The notes beneath the pieces were generated by a model, which worked only from the letters and a program-made list of their open reading frames with translations, searched no databases and was not told the origin of the DNA. From Methanomicrobiales archaeon (lineage in GTDB: Archaea > Halobacteriota > Methanomicrobia > Methanomicrobiales > Methanospirillaceae), in contig JALHCK010000001.1 in the NCBI GenBank assembly GCA_022841205.1, positions 124,001-188,000 of the forward strand: a stretch of DNA of 64,000 bases. The letters are read 5' to 3'. The translations under genes and the position numbers were made by a program. This document shows, piece after piece, positions 26,042 to 33,795 of this stretch (its first letter is position 1; each line of letters opens with the position of its first letter).

Positions 26042-27211
26042 ATGATCACGCTCGCTCTTGCGGGAAAGCCGAATTGCGGGAAATCCACATTTTTCCGGGC
26101 AGCCACAATGGCTCCAGCGGAAATCGCAAACTACCCGTTCACAACCATCGATGCCAACTTCGGGGTGGCCTGTTTCCGCGCGGCCTGTCCGTGCAGGAGC
26201 CTCTCGGTCACCTGTACAAGCTGCCAGGACGGCGTCAGGTTCGTCCCCGTAAATCTCGTTGATGTGGCCGGGCTGGTCCCTGATGCCCATAAGGGGCGGG
26301 GCCTTGGCAACCAGTTCCTGGACAACCTCAGGCAGGCCGATGCAATCCTCCATATCCTCGATGCCAGCGGTTCGACCGACAGTGAAGGAAACCCCGTAGA
26401 GATGGGAAGCCATGATCCCCGGGAAGATATCGCGTTTCTGGAATTCGAGATGGTGATGTGGGTCTACGGGATCATCGACAAGCACTGGTCACGGCTGCAG
26501 CGGCAGGCGCAGTCGAAATCGCACTCCATTCACCAGGCACTTTCGGAAGTGCTGACCGGGCTGAAGATATCCCCCGAGGATGTGCGTGATGCTGAAAGTG
26601 CGGCCGGGATAAACCTTGCCCATACCGATCCCGAAGGGCTCAAGGGATTCTGCCGGGAGATCGTCCGTATCAGTAAACCCATGGTTGCAGTAGGAAACAA
26701 GGTAGACCAGGCCCCGGGAACGATGATCGATCGTCTGAAGGATAGCCGGATCATCTTTGCAACGGCCGCAGGGGAGCTTGCGCTCCGAAACGCTGCTGCT
26801 GCACACCTCATCCGTTATCTGCCAGGAGACTCCGCCTTCACTATCCTTGACGAGAAGGCACTATCCCCCCAGCAGAAGTCCGGCCTTGCCAGGATAGCAG
26901 GAGTCATGGACATGTTTGGTGGAACAGGGGTCCAGCAGGCCATAGACCATGTCATCAGGGAAATCCTTGGACTGATTGTCGTCTACCCGGTTGAGGATGA
27001 GCACAAGTTCGCCGACAGCAGGGGCCGGGTGTTACCGGATGCCTTCCTGATGAAACGCGGCCAGACTCCCCGGGATTTGGCGTTCATGGTCCATACCGAT
27101 ATCGGGAAAGGGTTCCTCTATGCAATAGATGCCCGGACATCTATGCGGGTCAAAGACACCCATGAGCTCAAAGACGGGGATATCATCAGGATTGTCAGCA
27201 CCGCGAAATAA
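26042..27211 (+). CDS. ychF: YchF/Ola1-family redox-regulated ATPase/GTPase
   Basis: A 389-residue translation-associated P-loop protein of the Obg branch. G1 is AGKPNCGKST, G2/switch region NYPFTTIDANFG, G3 DVAGLVPDAHKGRGLGNQFL, G4 NKVD in AVGNKVDQAPG, and a C-terminal TGS domain with DLAFMVHTDIGKGFLYAIDAR. The archaeal form has extra cysteines (CPCRSL, CTSCQDG). It binds nucleotide and ribosomes and has been linked to stress responses. It is complete and probably monocistronic, with a T-run immediately after the stop. Confidence 0.95.
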   Translation: MITLALAGKPNCGKSTFFRAATMAPAEIANYPFTTIDANFGVACFRAACPCRSLSVTCTSCQDGVRFVPVNLVDVAGLVPDAHKGRGLGNQFLDNLRQADAILHILDASGSTDSEGNPVEMGSHDPREDIAFLEFEMVMWVYGIIDKHWSRLQRQAQSKSHSIHQALSEVLTGLKISPEDVRDAESAAGINLAHTDPEGLKGFCREIVRISKPMVAVGNKVDQAPGTMIDRLKDSRIIFATAAGELALRNAAAAHLIRYLPGDSAFTILDEKALSPQQKSGLARIAGVMDMFGGTGVQQAIDHVIREILGLIVVYPVEDEHKFADSRGRVLPDAFLMKRGQTPRDLAFMVHTDIGKGFLYAIDARTSMRVKDTHELKDGDIIRIVSTAK

Positions 27212-27213
27212 CC

Positions 27214-27219
27214 TTTTTT
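27214..27219 (+). terminator. T-run terminator after ychF
   Basis: Six T begin three bases after the ychF stop codon. Confidence 0.45.
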
Positions 27220-27260
27220 CCTTGATTCCGGGCTGGTTTGTCCTGTTTTATACAAAAGTC

Positions 27261-27267
27261 TTAAATA
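27261..27267 (+). promoter_or_regulatory. TATA box of the 106-residue gene
   Basis: TTAAATA is centred about 29 bases before ATG 27293 and no ribosome site precedes that ATG. This spacing predicts a leaderless transcript. Confidence 0.5.
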
Positions 27268-27292
27268 GTCGTATTGAATACCTTGAGTTATA

Positions 27293-27613
27293 ATGGGTGG
27301 AGAGGTCTTTCAAGCCCAGATCATCCGGAATTTCTTTGAGACGATTACGGGAACGGATCGGAACCTCACCCGCATCTCAATGTGTGTCATAAGTCTTGCA
27401 AAGCTCCGCATGGAGAGGCCGGAAAAGGTCTCATCCCTGCTTGATCAGATCAGGAAAAGCAAACAGCAGCGGGAGCTCTCCATCGATATCCTCGATTACA
27501 TGTGCGATGCGGCGATTGCGCTTGACCTGAACGCGGTCCAGACTGCCTTCGGGGTCAAGACCATCGGTGAGGTAATGCAGGACTTCAATGCGATCAGCCT
27601 GGACACACTGTAG
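27293..27613 (+). CDS. Small helical protein of unknown function
   Basis: A 106-residue protein predicted to be almost wholly alpha-helical, with no cysteine pair, signal or membrane segment (AQIIRNFFETIT, ISLAKLRMERPEKV, LDYMCDAAIALD). I do not recognise the family. It stands alone between ychF and the convergent membrane-protein gene, with its own TATA box and a probable leaderless start. Codon use matches its neighbours, so it is likely a real gene. Confidence 0.65.
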   Translation: MGGEVFQAQIIRNFFETITGTDRNLTRISMCVISLAKLRMERPEKVSSLLDQIRKSKQQRELSIDILDYMCDAAIALDLNAVQTAFGVKTIGEVMQDFNAISLDTL

Positions 27614-27803
27614 ACCAACCCTCTTTTTCCTGCTGATATGTTCCCGGAACGGCTCGTGAACCAGCAGTTACTTCGAAAAAAAGGGCAACACACTTTTCTG
27701 CATCCGTAATTTCTTCCGGGTTCACCCTGAGAGATGAAAAAACCAGGTGCTTACCTGCTGGAGAATTCTGCATAGTTCGATCCGATCCAGGAAAAAAGAA
27801 TTA

Positions 27804-28607
27804 TCAGAGTCCCATCTGCTCTTTGTAGGACGACAGGATCTGGATGATAAAATTCTGGTGTTCATCGAGCATCTGGCCATCGTCAGGTGAGCAGAGGTAG
27901 GCTACTGCATAGGCGAGAATAATGGCATTATCGAGGATGTAATCATCCCTGTTCATGATCTGATCGGCAGGAACGATTATTGCCAGGTACTGCTCATCCC
28001 CGGGACTGAAGGTAAGAGCAGAGTATGCCTTGACATCCGATTCATCGAGTTTTACTGCCCGGTCCCGGATGATGGTCACTGCTTTGCGGGCGGCGGCTAT
28101 TGCACCTTCTCCAGGGAGACGGGAAATTGCGATATCCGCACTCGCGACAACCTTTGAATAGAGCCCGAACTTGAAGGACAGGACGGCAGATGCGATATTG
28201 TGGGCGGTATCGCGATCGATTCCCCGGAAAAACGGGGTGATGCGATGCAAATAATCATAAAGGTACTTTTCCATGAGATCCTCTCCCTGTTCTTTGACCG
28301 GCAGGGTACTAAATCTTCTGTTCAGCCGGACAACGAGGACGGTTAAGCTGATGTTAAACAGTATCTGGAGAATGACGGTAGGTTTCATCTCCCACGTGGC
28401 AAAGAAGATGATGACCGCATACATGGGTGCGAGAAGGGAGACGATATCCTTTCGGGGCTTACCCCATGCCAGGTAGGCGAGGAGGAAGGCGCCGATAAGG
28501 CATCCCCAGAAAAAGAGACCGGCATCCTCGATGTATCCCAGGTTTTCGAGCAGGATGCCTATCCCTGTCCCGCCGAAACTGAACGCCGGGACTGCGATGG
28601 AGAGCAT
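27804..28607 (-). CDS. Membrane protein with cytoplasmic C-terminal domain, unknown function
   Basis: A 267-residue protein. The N-terminal 95 residues hold three or four hydrophobic segments (IGILLENLG, LFFWGCLIGAFLLAYLAW, LAPMYAVIIFFATW, ILQILFNISLTVLVV). The remaining 170 residues are soluble and mainly helical (RITPFFRGIDRDTAHN, GEGAIAAARKAVTII). The family is not recognised. ATG 28607 is chosen because GGAGGG lies 6 bases upstream; the longer open frame to 28682 lacks a site. It is divergent from the nucleotidyltransferase gene. Confidence 0.72.
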   Translation of the reverse strand: MLSIAVPAFSFGGTGIGILLENLGYIEDAGLFFWGCLIGAFLLAYLAWGKPRKDIVSLLAPMYAVIIFFATWEMKPTVILQILFNISLTVLVVRLNRRFSTLPVKEQGEDLMEKYLYDYLHRITPFFRGIDRDTAHNIASAVLSFKFGLYSKVVASADIAISRLPGEGAIAAARKAVTIIRDRAVKLDESDVKAYSALTFSPGDEQYLAIIVPADQIMNRDDYILDNAIILAYAVAYLCSPDDGQMLDEHQNFIIQILSSYKEQMGL

Positions 28608-28755
28608 GATTTCCCTCCTGCTGCATGATGAACGGGTTTGACCAATCATACTGAATGAGGTATGGATAGGAAGAAATCGCATAAATCTTTTTCAATCCGA
28701 CTCTGTTGCAACCGGTGTCGTCACCGTTAAAACCCCTGGCGGACAACACTTCCAC

Positions 28756-29934
28756 ATGAAGGTCTGCATCATGTGTGGTGGTGAAGGCACCCGGCTTCGC
28801 CCTCTCACCTTCGAGAGGCCAAAACCCTGCATCCCCATCGTGAACCGGCCGTCAATTCAACACCTGGTATCCCATCTCTCCGATCTCGGATTTAACGATG
28901 TGGTAATCACTCTCGGCTACCTTGGCACCGCGATTGAAGATTCACTTGGTGATGGATCCCTCTTTGGAGTGGATATCACCTATGTCCATGAGAAAACCAA
29001 GCTTGGAACTGCCGGAAGCGTCCGGAACGCCATGGATTTCCTCGACGGCCACGACTTCCTGGTGGTTGGCGGGGATCACGTGACCGATATCGATCTGCTT
29101 GAATTTTACCGGGAGCACCGGCGGGAGCGGCCGATGGTGTCGATCGGATTGATCAGCATCGACGATCCCTCCGAATACGGCATTGCTGAGATCGATGTGA
29201 ATTACACGATCAGGCGGTTCAAGGAGAAGCCTGGTCCCGGAGAGATATTCAGCAACCTTGCCAGTACCGGCATATACGTCTGCAACCCGGAGATTTTCTC
29301 ATTCATCCCGCCGGAAACAAAATTTGACTTTGCCCGCGACCTCTTCCCGCTGCTGATGTCGGAGGGGCATCGGCTCCAGGCCTGGCTTGCACGGGGCAAC
29401 TGGACCGATGTAGGGAGCCCCTCATCCCTGCGCCAGGCCCAGCGTTGGAAGCTCGATGAAATGCCATTCTCAAGTTTCATGGGAGATATATCGATAACCG
29501 GAGGCCAGATAGCCGGCCCGGTGATGTTTGGCACAGCAGTCACCATCGGCAGTAACTGCCGGATAACAGGACCGGTAGCCATCGGATCGGGAACCACCAT
29601 TGAAAACGATGTCCTGATAGGGCCGTATACAAGTATTGGTGATAACTGCACCATCCGGAGCCGGGCAAAGATATTCTCCTCGCACCTCTGCAAGGGAGTG
29701 ACGCTTGGCCAGGACAGCACAGCAAGCGGAAGCATCATCGACAATGGCACGAGGATCGGCGAATCCTGCTCTATAGAGAACGATACGGTTATCGGTCCAC
29801 GGGTGGAGATAAGGGACCGGTCGGTGGTTCACTCCAAGACCAGGATCTGGCCGGACGTGGTGGTCCCCGAAGGCAGCGTGGTCAGGGAACACATCCTGAA
29901 CGAGGACTACGACATCAGGATTGCCGGCTCGTGA
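28756..29934 (+). CDS. Sugar-phosphate nucleotidyltransferase with left-handed beta-helix domain
   Basis: A 392-residue NDP-sugar synthase. The N-terminal 235 residues are a nucleotidyltransferase domain with GGEGTRLRPLTFERPKP, VVGGDHVTD, EKPGPGEIFSNLASTG and NWTDVGSP. From about 250 on, hexapeptide repeats (ITGPVAIGSGTTIENDV, IGPYTSIGDNCTI and others) form a left-handed beta helix as in GlmU or GMPP-type enzymes. It makes an NDP-sugar for glycan or lipid head-group synthesis; glucose-1-P, mannose-1-P or GlcNAc-1-P substrates cannot be separated by eye. Confidence 0.9.
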   Translation: MKVCIMCGGEGTRLRPLTFERPKPCIPIVNRPSIQHLVSHLSDLGFNDVVITLGYLGTAIEDSLGDGSLFGVDITYVHEKTKLGTAGSVRNAMDFLDGHDFLVVGGDHVTDIDLLEFYREHRRERPMVSIGLISIDDPSEYGIAEIDVNYTIRRFKEKPGPGEIFSNLASTGIYVCNPEIFSFIPPETKFDFARDLFPLLMSEGHRLQAWLARGNWTDVGSPSSLRQAQRWKLDEMPFSSFMGDISITGGQIAGPVMFGTAVTIGSNCRITGPVAIGSGTTIENDVLIGPYTSIGDNCTIRSRAKIFSSHLCKGVTLGQDSTASGSIIDNGTRIGESCSIENDTVIGPRVEIRDRSVVHSKTRIWPDVVVPEGSVVREHILNEDYDIRIAGS

Positions 29935-29947
29935 ACCGGAAAGCCTG

Positions 29948-30733
29948 TCAGGTTCCCCGGACCAGCCGGTGGGTAATTGCCACCAGAGGGTGGCGGGCAT
30001 AATCAAGGATCTGGATATCATCGAGGCTGTGAAGGTTCATGGCTTTGGCAGTCCGTTCCAGTCCAAGTTCCATAATCTCATCCACCTCTATCACATAGGA
30101 ATCAAGCGTATGTATACCCAGTTTTTTTGCAGCAATTGCCCGGTGATGGCCATCAACCAGTATCAGTTTTCCCGGACGCCGGATCACTATCAGCGGCTCG
30201 GCAAGCCCTTTCCTGATCTCGTAGATACGCCCTTCCAGCTCGTCCTCATAAATCCGTGACTGGGTGGGTATGAGCTGATCGATATCGACTACTTCACGCT
30301 TGAGCTTTGGGCTAATCCCGTGGAGCTTGTTCAGGGTGGTCATGATGGAGAAGACCTTTTCAGGAGAGACATGTTCGATCTGGGACCGGATGACATCGGC
30401 GTTGGAGATGATCCCGAGCAGGCAGTTCTCCTGATCCACTACCGGGAGTTTCTGGATACCGGAGCGGAAGATGACGCGTGCGGCATCGTTGATGCTCATA
30501 TCGGGGTCGGCAACGATAAGATGTCGCGACATCATGTCCTCGACAGGGGTATCAGGAGGCCTGAAGAGGAGATCCCGGGCGGCAATATACCCAACCACCT
30601 CTCTCCCATTTACAACCGGGAATCCATCGTGTCCGGTATTCCTTATCTTTTCTATGACATCCAGGATCGTTCCATGGACATCAACTGTAACGACGTCATA
30701 GGTCATGTAGTCTCTGACCTTTTTTTTATCCAT
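29948..30733 (-). CDS. CBS-pair protein fused to a ParB-like domain
   Basis: A 261-residue protein. Residues 1-125 hold two CBS motifs (VRDYMTYDVVTVDVHGT with DGFPVVNGREVVGYI, and DMMSRHLIVADPD with QKLPVVDQENCLLGI), a nucleotide-sensing module. Residues about 140-235 are ParB/sulfiredoxin-like with DQLIPTQSR, AEPLIVIRRPG and the LVDGHHRAIAAKKLG motif, the signature of ParB-type NTP-binding/nuclease folds. A likely role is a ligand-sensing DNA-associated or kinase-like regulator; the activity is not known. It has no partition partner nearby. Confidence 0.82.
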   Translation of the reverse strand: MDKKKVRDYMTYDVVTVDVHGTILDVIEKIRNTGHDGFPVVNGREVVGYIAARDLLFRPPDTPVEDMMSRHLIVADPDMSINDAARVIFRSGIQKLPVVDQENCLLGIISNADVIRSQIEHVSPEKVFSIMTTLNKLHGISPKLKREVVDIDQLIPTQSRIYEDELEGRIYEIRKGLAEPLIVIRRPGKLILVDGHHRAIAAKKLGIHTLDSYVIEVDEIMELGLERTAKAMNLHSLDDIQILDYARHPLVAITHRLVRGT

Positions 30734-30795
30734 TGCATATCATCTCCGGTCCGGGAGCACTTCAAGACATCGGAAAAAGGAGGATCTGAATATTT

Positions 30796-31266
30796 CTAGT
30801 CTACCTTGATGGATGACCCGCGCTGTGCTTCGGCCTTTTTCAGGCGTACTTCGAGCACACCGTTCTTGAAAGAAGCCAGAGCACCTGCATCGGTGGCATC
30901 ACAGGGGAGAGCAACGGTCCGGCAGAGCGAGCCGTAGACCCGTTCCCGCATGTAGTAACCTTCATCTTTCTCTTCTTTCTCAGCCTTTCGTTCCGATGAG
31001 ATCTCGAGAGTTGATGGATTGATCAGCGAGACGGAAACATCTTCTTTCTCAACCCCCGGGAGATCAGCAACTACGATAATCTCATCATCATGTTCACGGA
31101 CATCAACCCGGAATTCACCACGTAGTGCGGGCATCATACGATCGGTGATGCCACCAGCCGGGAGGAGCCTGCCGGATGGGCCTACGAACCGGTTCTCCAC
31201 CTCGGTCATGAGTTCGTCAAAGTCCCGCCATGTCCACCAGAACGGATATCTTCTCCGGTACACCAT
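30796..31266 (-). CDS. Hsp20 small heat shock protein
   Basis: A 156-residue alpha-crystallin protein. N-terminal aromatic arm (RRRYPFWWTWRDFDEL), central alpha-crystallin domain (EFRVDVREHDDEIIVVADLPGV, then YYMRERVYGSLCRTVALP), and FKNGVLEVRLKK near the end. ATP-independent holdase that prevents aggregation of unfolded proteins. ATG 31266 is favoured since GAGGT lies 8 bases upstream; a TTG three codons earlier is possible. The TATA box at 31328-31334 is about 65 bases upstream, giving a leader of roughly 40 bases. Confidence 0.93.
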   Translation of the reverse strand: MVYRRRYPFWWTWRDFDELMTEVENRFVGPSGRLLPAGGITDRMMPALRGEFRVDVREHDDEIIVVADLPGVEKEDVSVSLINPSTLEISSERKAEKEEKDEGYYMRERVYGSLCRTVALPCDATDAGALASFKNGVLEVRLKKAEAQRGSSIKVD

Positions 31267-31327
31267 ACAATTCAACCTCTAAGTGCCACCTCAAAGAGAT
31301 GGACTATCCTTTAGTTAGTATCGGCAC

Positions 31328-31334
31328 TATATAG
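31328..31334 (-). promoter_or_regulatory. TATA box of hsp20
   Basis: CTATATAG reads symmetrically on both strands and is centred about 65 bases before the hsp20 ATG. Confidence 0.45.
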
Positions 31335-31350
31335 AAACTTTCATTGGTCC

Positions 31351-31356
31351 TATAAA
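31351..31356 (+). promoter_or_regulatory. TATA box of the FKBP-like gene
   Basis: TATAAA preceded by CC lies about 50 bases before ATG 31403. It predicts initiation near 31378, downstream of the alternative ATG at 31364, which supports the 31403 start. Confidence 0.5.
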
Positions 31357-31402
31357 GTCCCGAATGGAATGTTTATGTTTTAACACGGCGAATGTACCGG
31401 GA

Positions 31403-32119
31403 ATGACACCCAGCAAAAAGGGGAAGAATAATAAAGGTTCCAGGAGTTCCGGGAGCGACATAAACTGGACCAAGGCGGCCATGCTTATCGGGGGTATCGG
31501 TTTCGTCGTGGTCATGATTGTGAGCTCGCTTGGCACCGGATGGCTGACCAGGATGAAACCGGCCGGAGATGGCGACATCGCTTACTGCGATGTGACGCTT
31601 AAGGACTCCGAAGGAAGGGCGGTCTTTACCACCAGTGAGCCGATCTTTAATGCTACGCTCAAGCAGGGTACCATGGCCTGGCTTGCCAATCCCATGGTCA
31701 TCGCGGTTAATGTCACCACTGGCAACCTTGTAGAACCAGTCACCGCATATTTACCGGGGGTTGGCCAGGATTCCTTCGCATTCCTTGGCCCCGAGTACAA
31801 CCAGATCGCCGAAGGTCTGGCCGGGATGAAAGACAGGCAGAGCAAGCACATCACGTTTGAGCAGAATACAGCATTCCAGCGGGAAATGACCAGCGAGGAG
31901 TTTGCCGGGATCGGAGGAAACTTTACTGAGACCCGACCGGGAGACCAGCTGATCTTCGGGTTCACCACCGCACCGATGATCGGTGCCGATGACAATACCA
32001 CTCCTGGTTATGCGTTTCGAACGGTTACGGTCACCAACAAGACAGGGGATACGGTTACCGTAGTATACGGATATTCTGGCGCTGATGTAACCATACGCCA
32101 GCTCTCCCGGGCTTCGTAG
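31403..32119 (+). CDS. Membrane-anchored FKBP-like protein
   Basis: A 238-residue protein. Lys/Ser-rich cytoplasmic start (TPSKKGKNNKGS), one membrane anchor (about residues 25-45: AAMLIGGIGFVVVMIVSS), then an extracytoplasmic domain with features of FKBP prolyl isomerases as seen in methanogens (YCDVTLKDSEGRAVFTTSEP, ITFEQNTAF, DQLIFGFTT). The active-site aromatic residues of genuine FKBPs are not evident, so isomerase activity is doubtful. The start at 31403 follows the TATA position; an upstream ATG at 31364 exists. Confidence 0.55.
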   Translation: MTPSKKGKNNKGSRSSGSDINWTKAAMLIGGIGFVVVMIVSSLGTGWLTRMKPAGDGDIAYCDVTLKDSEGRAVFTTSEPIFNATLKQGTMAWLANPMVIAVNVTTGNLVEPVTAYLPGVGQDSFAFLGPEYNQIAEGLAGMKDRQSKHITFEQNTAFQREMTSEEFAGIGGNFTETRPGDQLIFGFTTAPMIGADDNTTPGYAFRTVTVTNKTGDTVTVVYGYSGADVTIRQLSRAS

Positions 32120-32159
32120 ATCAGAGCGTATTTATGTCCTCAATCCGTTTTCTTTTTTT

Positions 32160-32417
32160 ATGATTCGCATACTCTCATTCTTCCAGGAAGGATGCATGGC
32201 CTGTCACGAGCAGGAGCCGATAAACCGGGAAGTGGAGAAAGCGCTCTCTGTGCATATCGAACCAGTCAATCCCTTGATGGAGCGGTCCTTTATAGAGAAG
32301 TATTCCCTCCGCGTGACCCCCACGACACTTATCCTAAAAGACGGACATGTGGTAGAACGGTTCGAAGGGGTCGTCCACCGTGAACAGCTCGAGGACGCAA
32401 TAAAAAAATATCTATAA
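32160..32417 (+). CDS. Small thioredoxin-like protein
   Basis: An 85-residue thioredoxin-fold protein with a CMAC redox motif in FFQEGCMACHEQEP, the cis-proline segment LRVTPTTLIL, and the GVVHREQLEDAIKKYL end helix. It is shorter than classical thioredoxin and likely a methanogen-type redoxin acting on cytoplasmic disulfides. It follows the FKBP-like gene by 40 bases (including a T-run) and its end overlaps the convergent zinc-finger gene by 6 bases. Confidence 0.87.
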   Translation: MIRILSFFQEGCMACHEQEPINREVEKALSVHIEPVNPLMERSFIEKYSLRVTPTTLILKDGHVVERFEGVVHREQLEDAIKKYL

Positions 32418-32987
32418 CGGGTATCCGTAAATCCGCTTCAAGCGCCGGGCAACCGATTTCTGCCCCTCTTTCCGGAGTGTTGCGCCGTCCCGGAGCTTCA
32501 TATGAGCGATACGGAACCTCCGGTTTCCCTGACGATAGATTTCCCCAACCACGAACGGTTCCTCACCCGATACCTCCAGCACCAGAGGGATGGTCTTTCT
32601 CCCGTCATGGACCGATACCCTGACCAGGACCTCCTCGATCTTCCTGGTCCAGAGCGTGGGGATATCCTCTGCCCGGGCCCTCCGCACCCGCTGAGCTCCC
32701 CACTCAATGGCAGTGATCTCTACTCCGATATAGTCCTCCCCGCACTCTGCAACGTGGCGATCGCCAATCCCGCAGATCTCACCGTGCACAAGCTCAATTG
32801 TGCAGATCCGGGAAGTCTTCTCTTCGCTGACAATGGCCTTGACCCGGATATGAGGTCTCTCCTTTTCCGGGACGACCATGTGCACGCTCCCGCATATGTC
32901 ACATCTGACCCGTAGTTGCCGCGCGTCTGAAAGTACCGTATGCTCAACATCGCGTCCGCACTCAGGGCAATAAAGGATTTTTTCCAT
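32412..32987 (-). CDS. HVO_0476-family zinc finger protein
   Basis: A 191-residue protein. The N-terminal zinc ribbon has two CxxC pairs (YCPECGRDVEH and RCDICGSVHM), followed by S1/OB-like beta segments (IRVKAIVSEE, GVEITAIEWGAQRVRR) and LKRIYGYP at the end. The family is widespread in euryarchaea, of unknown function, probably nucleic-acid associated. ATG 32987 starts at MEKILYCPEC; a longer frame to 33023 exists. Confidence 0.8.
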   Translation of the reverse strand: MEKILYCPECGRDVEHTVLSDARQLRVRCDICGSVHMVVPEKERPHIRVKAIVSEEKTSRICTIELVHGEICGIGDRHVAECGEDYIGVEITAIEWGAQRVRRARAEDIPTLWTRKIEEVLVRVSVHDGRKTIPLVLEVSGEEPFVVGEIYRQGNRRFRIAHMKLRDGATLRKEGQKSVARRLKRIYGYPL

Positions 32988-33086
32988 CACCAAAGTCCGA
33001 TTAAAGGTGATCCGTTCATTCATATGATGGTTGGGGAGGAACGCTGGAATTATTTCCTGTCACGCCTCTTTGCTAATTTACTGGCA

Positions 33087-33527
33087 ATGCGAGAGATTCA
33101 CGCAACCATACGGTGCCGGGGACACCCAAACGTGACCGGCCGGCATTCGACGACACTCGAGATTACCCGTGAAGGACACCTGTCCTGCCAGGGAGACTGC
33201 ATCATCGGGATCGATGCAGATGCGGGAGCATCCGGGCTCCCGCCTGCCTTCGTGAAAGTCCTCGCTCATGATGACGCTGTCCTGCACACCCGCCTGCGCT
33301 GCAGGGAGCACTGCATCACGATTATATCCCGGGGGAGCACGGCAATGACCCTTGATCACCCGACCGATCTCGTCTGGCGGAAGAGCAGTTTCGTCTGCGG
33401 TAGAACGGTTGGTATCCACTCCGACAAAGCGGCACGGGACCTGCCGAGGGAGCTGATTGACTACTTACAGGACGGGGAGGACCTTATTGTTGAGATGACT
33501 GTCCATCTCACGCGCCCTGGGAACTGA
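33087..33527 (+). CDS. DUF371 family protein
   Basis: A 146-residue beta-rich protein. CRGHPNVTGRHSTTLEIT and GDCIIGIDADAGA are the DUF371 hallmarks, a conserved archaeal family with no assigned activity. Further conserved positions include IISRGSTAMT and the DHPTDLVWRKSSF segment. ATG 33087 gives the usual N-terminus; the open frame reaches back to 32940 but reads antisense through the zinc-finger gene. Divergent from that gene across about 100 bases. Confidence 0.83.
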   Translation: MREIHATIRCRGHPNVTGRHSTTLEITREGHLSCQGDCIIGIDADAGASGLPPAFVKVLAHDDAVLHTRLRCREHCITIISRGSTAMTLDHPTDLVWRKSSFVCGRTVGIHSDKAARDLPRELIDYLQDGEDLIVEMTVHLTRPGN

Positions 33528-33612
33528 GCTGCCAGATGTCACGATAGTCCTGGTTCAGGGAGAACTTCGTAAACCATGATCGCACTACCCACACCGAACC
33601 GGTTCTGGTTGT

Positions 33613-33795
33613 TCAATCGCGCCCCAGCATGGATATCTTGAGCTCGGCTGATGCGAGGAGCTTCTCGCACTGGCTGATGATGAGCGCTCCACGCTCGTAT
33701 AGGGCGATGCTATCATCGAGGCCAGTCTCGTTGTCCTCGATCTTCCTGACGATCTCTTTCAGCTCGCTGATAAGCTCTTCATAAGTTTTTGTCAT
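33613..33795 (-). CDS. xseB: Exodeoxyribonuclease VII small subunit
   Basis: A 60-residue helical protein with the XseB pattern: TYEELISELKEIVRKIE, a turn at LDDSIALYERGA and a second helix. It binds the large subunit in multiple copies to form exonuclease VII. The start overlaps the end of xseA by 17 bases, confirming the operon. The tail after SAELKIS is short. Confidence 0.92.
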   Translation of the reverse strand: MTKTYEELISELKEIVRKIEDNETGLDDSIALYERGALIISQCEKLLASAELKISMLGRD

